A stretch of DNA of 6,278 bases, taken from assembly GCA_002402085.1 (NCBI GenBank), contig NVVB01000042.1:18779-25056 (forward strand). Reading direction: 5' to 3'. The position numbers and the translations under genes were made by a program. Position 1 is the first letter of the stretch. Every line of letters starts with the position of its first letter. The notes below the pieces were generated by a model, which had not been told where the DNA came from, did no database searches, and saw only the letters and a program-made list of their open reading frames with translations. Below are positions 5,173 to 6,278 of the stretch, piece by piece. The stretch is from Gammaproteobacteria bacterium. Lineage in GTDB: Bacteria; Pseudomonadota; Gammaproteobacteria; Pseudomonadales; UBA3067.

Positions 5173-6278
5173 GTGAAAAAGTTCCTCGTAATTATTTTAA
5201 TGCTTTTATCATTTCACTCCTATGTTTGGGGGGATGAGTGTCATACGCTTGACTTGACTGATATTTGGTCTAGTCAGTTTGCGTCGAGAATAAGCGCGAG
5301 TCAACAAAGTTGTGAGTTAATAGTCGAAGGCCTGGATAACAAACCTATCTATGTGGAACTCCTTAGTGCAGCCCATGTGAAAAATATTTCAGGTGATGTG
5401 CGTTCAACGGGTACCGTTTTTAGTCATGGGGAGGCGATTAATTGGTCAGATGGTACGCAGTGGCGAAAGGAGATTGAACAGGTTTTCTATATGGAGCGGG
5501 AGCAAAGTGATGCCTGTGAGTCTAATTTAGATTCCTTGATTAAAACTATAAAAGAGCCGGACTCTTTTGATGAATGTAATGCAGCTTGTGCAGACGTCGA
5601 TTGTAAAAGCTTCCATGTTCGGCGTAAAAATAATGTTTTAGAAAATGATGGTCGGTGCAACCTTTACTCAATTGAGTGTACTTACCAGGACGAGGACTTT
5701 TGGGTCGCACATCTTCCATCTGTTTATTATGCGCAACCTGAGTCAATATCATCCGATCTAGTCCCGGTCGTGCCTAAGGGTCCTAGCTCTATCCTTAATT
5801 ATGCGTATATTGACAGAGGGGGGGATGAATCAGAATTAGCAAAAGACTTAAATGAAGAAGGTACTAAGGAAGAAGGAAAGCCTAAACTAAACTTCCTTGC
5901 GAAGAATGATACCCCAAGTTCGGCTGATTCAGACTTGGACTCAAATTCAACGCTTAATGCTGATTCGAATGGTGACGCGAAAGAATCGGGCGATCAGGGC
6001 GTCGTTGAAAATGCTAACCGAAGCTCGGTTGATGGAGTGCTCGCGTCGGCTGATTCAACTACAAACCCTAGTCTGCGAGTGAAAAGAACGGCTCAAGAAA
6101 CGTCTACGAAAAATATCGTTGAGAATGATACCCCAAGATTGGCTGATTCAGACTTGGATTCAAATTCAACCCCTAATGCTGATTCGAAGGGTAACGCGGA
6201 AGAAGCGGGCGATCAGGACGTCGTTGGAAATCCTAACCGAAGCTCGGTTCATGGCGTACTCGCGTCGGCTGATTCAAC
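5173..6278 (+). CDS. Exported PAN/Apple-like protein with acidic tandem repeats (3' end off window)
   Basis: 368 codons are visible with no stop, so the gene continues to the right. The start GTG is supported by GGAG and by a preceding in-frame TAG. Residues 1-20 (MKKFLVIILMLLSFHSYVWG) form a signal peptide, likely cut before DECH. Residues 21-110 are an unrecognised domain. Residues 115-180 contain six cysteines; SFDECNAACADVDCKSFHV (131-149) followed by RCNLYS (161-166) has the layout of a PAN/Apple domain, a disulfide-bonded protein- or carbohydrate-binding module. The eight cysteines in total (23, 47, 115, 135, 139, 144, 162, 169) suit a periplasmic or extracellular protein. From about 215 the sequence is acidic and rich in Asp, Ser, Asn and Glu, and from 245 it becomes 73-residue repeats. 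An adhesin or matrix protein is a reasonable guess, but no catalytic motif or anchor is visible. The PAN call rests on pattern only. Confidence 0.8.
   Translation, partial: MKKFLVIILMLLSFHSYVWGDECHTLDLTDIWSSQFASRISASQQSCELIVEGLDNKPIYVELLSAAHVKNISGDVRSTGTVFSHGEAINWSDGTQWRKEIEQVFYMEREQSDACESNLDSLIKTIKEPDSFDECNAACADVDCKSFHVRRKNNVLENDGRCNLYSIECTYQDEDFWVAHLPSVYYAQPESISSDLVPVVPKGPSSILNYAYIDRGGDESELAKDLNEEGTKEEGKPKLNFLAKNDTPSSADSDLDSNSTLNADSNGDAKESGDQGVVENANRSSVDGVLASADSTTNPSLRVKRTAQETSTKNIVENDTPRLADSDLDSNSTPNADSKGNAEEAGDQDVVGNPNRSSVHGVLASADS
5905..6123 (+). repeat. 219-bp tandem repeat, unit 1
   Basis: A 73-codon unit (residues 245-317) beginning NDTPSSADSDLDSNST. Within it GCTGATTC occurs three times (5923, 5959, 6049), each encoding Ala-Asp-Ser, with spacings of 36 and 90 bp, which suggests an older, shorter repeat inside the unit. 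Confidence 0.9.
6124..6278 (+). repeat. 219-bp tandem repeat, unit 2 (cut by the window edge)
   Basis: In register with unit 1 at a 219-bp offset. By direct comparison it differs at 15 of about 155 bases with no indels. Eleven of the changes alter the amino acid and four are silent. The unit is truncated by the window, so the copy number is unknown. Confidence 0.9.

Noticed and set aside
5148..5237. Frame MSEVLGVAREKVPRNYF... overlapping the start of the repeat-protein gene
   Set aside because: It is out of frame with the long gene, has no ribosome-binding site and ends after 29 codons.
5546..5752. 68-codon minus-strand frame across the cysteine-rich region
   Set aside because: The plus strand encodes a signal-peptide-bearing protein with a PAN-like cysteine pattern through this region.
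5897..6082. 61-codon plus-strand frame overlapping repeat unit 1
   Set aside because: It is an out-of-frame reading of the repeat; the 219-bp period and the signal peptide support the frame from 5173.
5905..6278. CRISPR array
   Set aside because: The repeat is a 219-bp in-frame coding unit without a short repeat/unique spacer pattern.

Overview
The window looks like chromosomal or accessory DNA of a free-living, probably marine or aquatic gammaproteobacterium. This is inferred from moderate-to-low GC, PEP-CTERM proteins with a typical Gram-negative sorting tail, signal-peptide-bearing exported proteins, and a fused TOMM/YcaO enzyme. No rRNA, tRNA or taxonomic marker is present, so the assignment is loose.

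Region 1 (1-2709, + strand): the 3' half of an amidohydrolase gene is followed, 56 nt later on the same strand, by a complete 712-codon gene. Its product is a fused cyclodehydratase: a degenerate E1/ThiF-like, leader-binding N-terminal half joined to a YcaO ATP-using domain. This looks like the distal end of a RiPP (TOMM-type) modification operon whose precursor and other genes lie upstream of the window. The YcaO ATP-site motifs are intact, but the structural zinc cysteines of the E1-like half and the C-terminal proline motif are both missing. The operon ends in two overlapping hairpins.

Region 2 (2696-4553, - strand): two diverged tandem copies of a DVUA0089-like PEP-CTERM gene, each with its own conserved downstream hairpin and upstream block. 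The distal copy (4480 to 3899) is intact. The proximal copy keeps a full reading frame, but the codon matching its start is ATA, and its ribosome-binding site and -10-like box have changed. It may be a silenced gene. The 500-nt gap between the copies holds no clear gene, only two short stop-bounded reading frames that may be relics.

Region 3 (4501-6278, + strand): an AT-rich intergenic stretch of about 670 nt contains a weak promoter candidate and a 17-codon reading frame with a strong Shine-Dalgarno sequence. It is followed by a long gene that starts at GTG 5173 and runs off the window. The gene encodes an exported protein with a cysteine-rich PAN/Apple-like segment and then an acidic Asp/Ser/Asn-rich tail built of 73-residue (219-bp) tandem repeats.

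The three regions have no evident shared pathway. Regions 2 and 3 both encode exported or surface proteins, while region 1 is cytosolic peptide modification.
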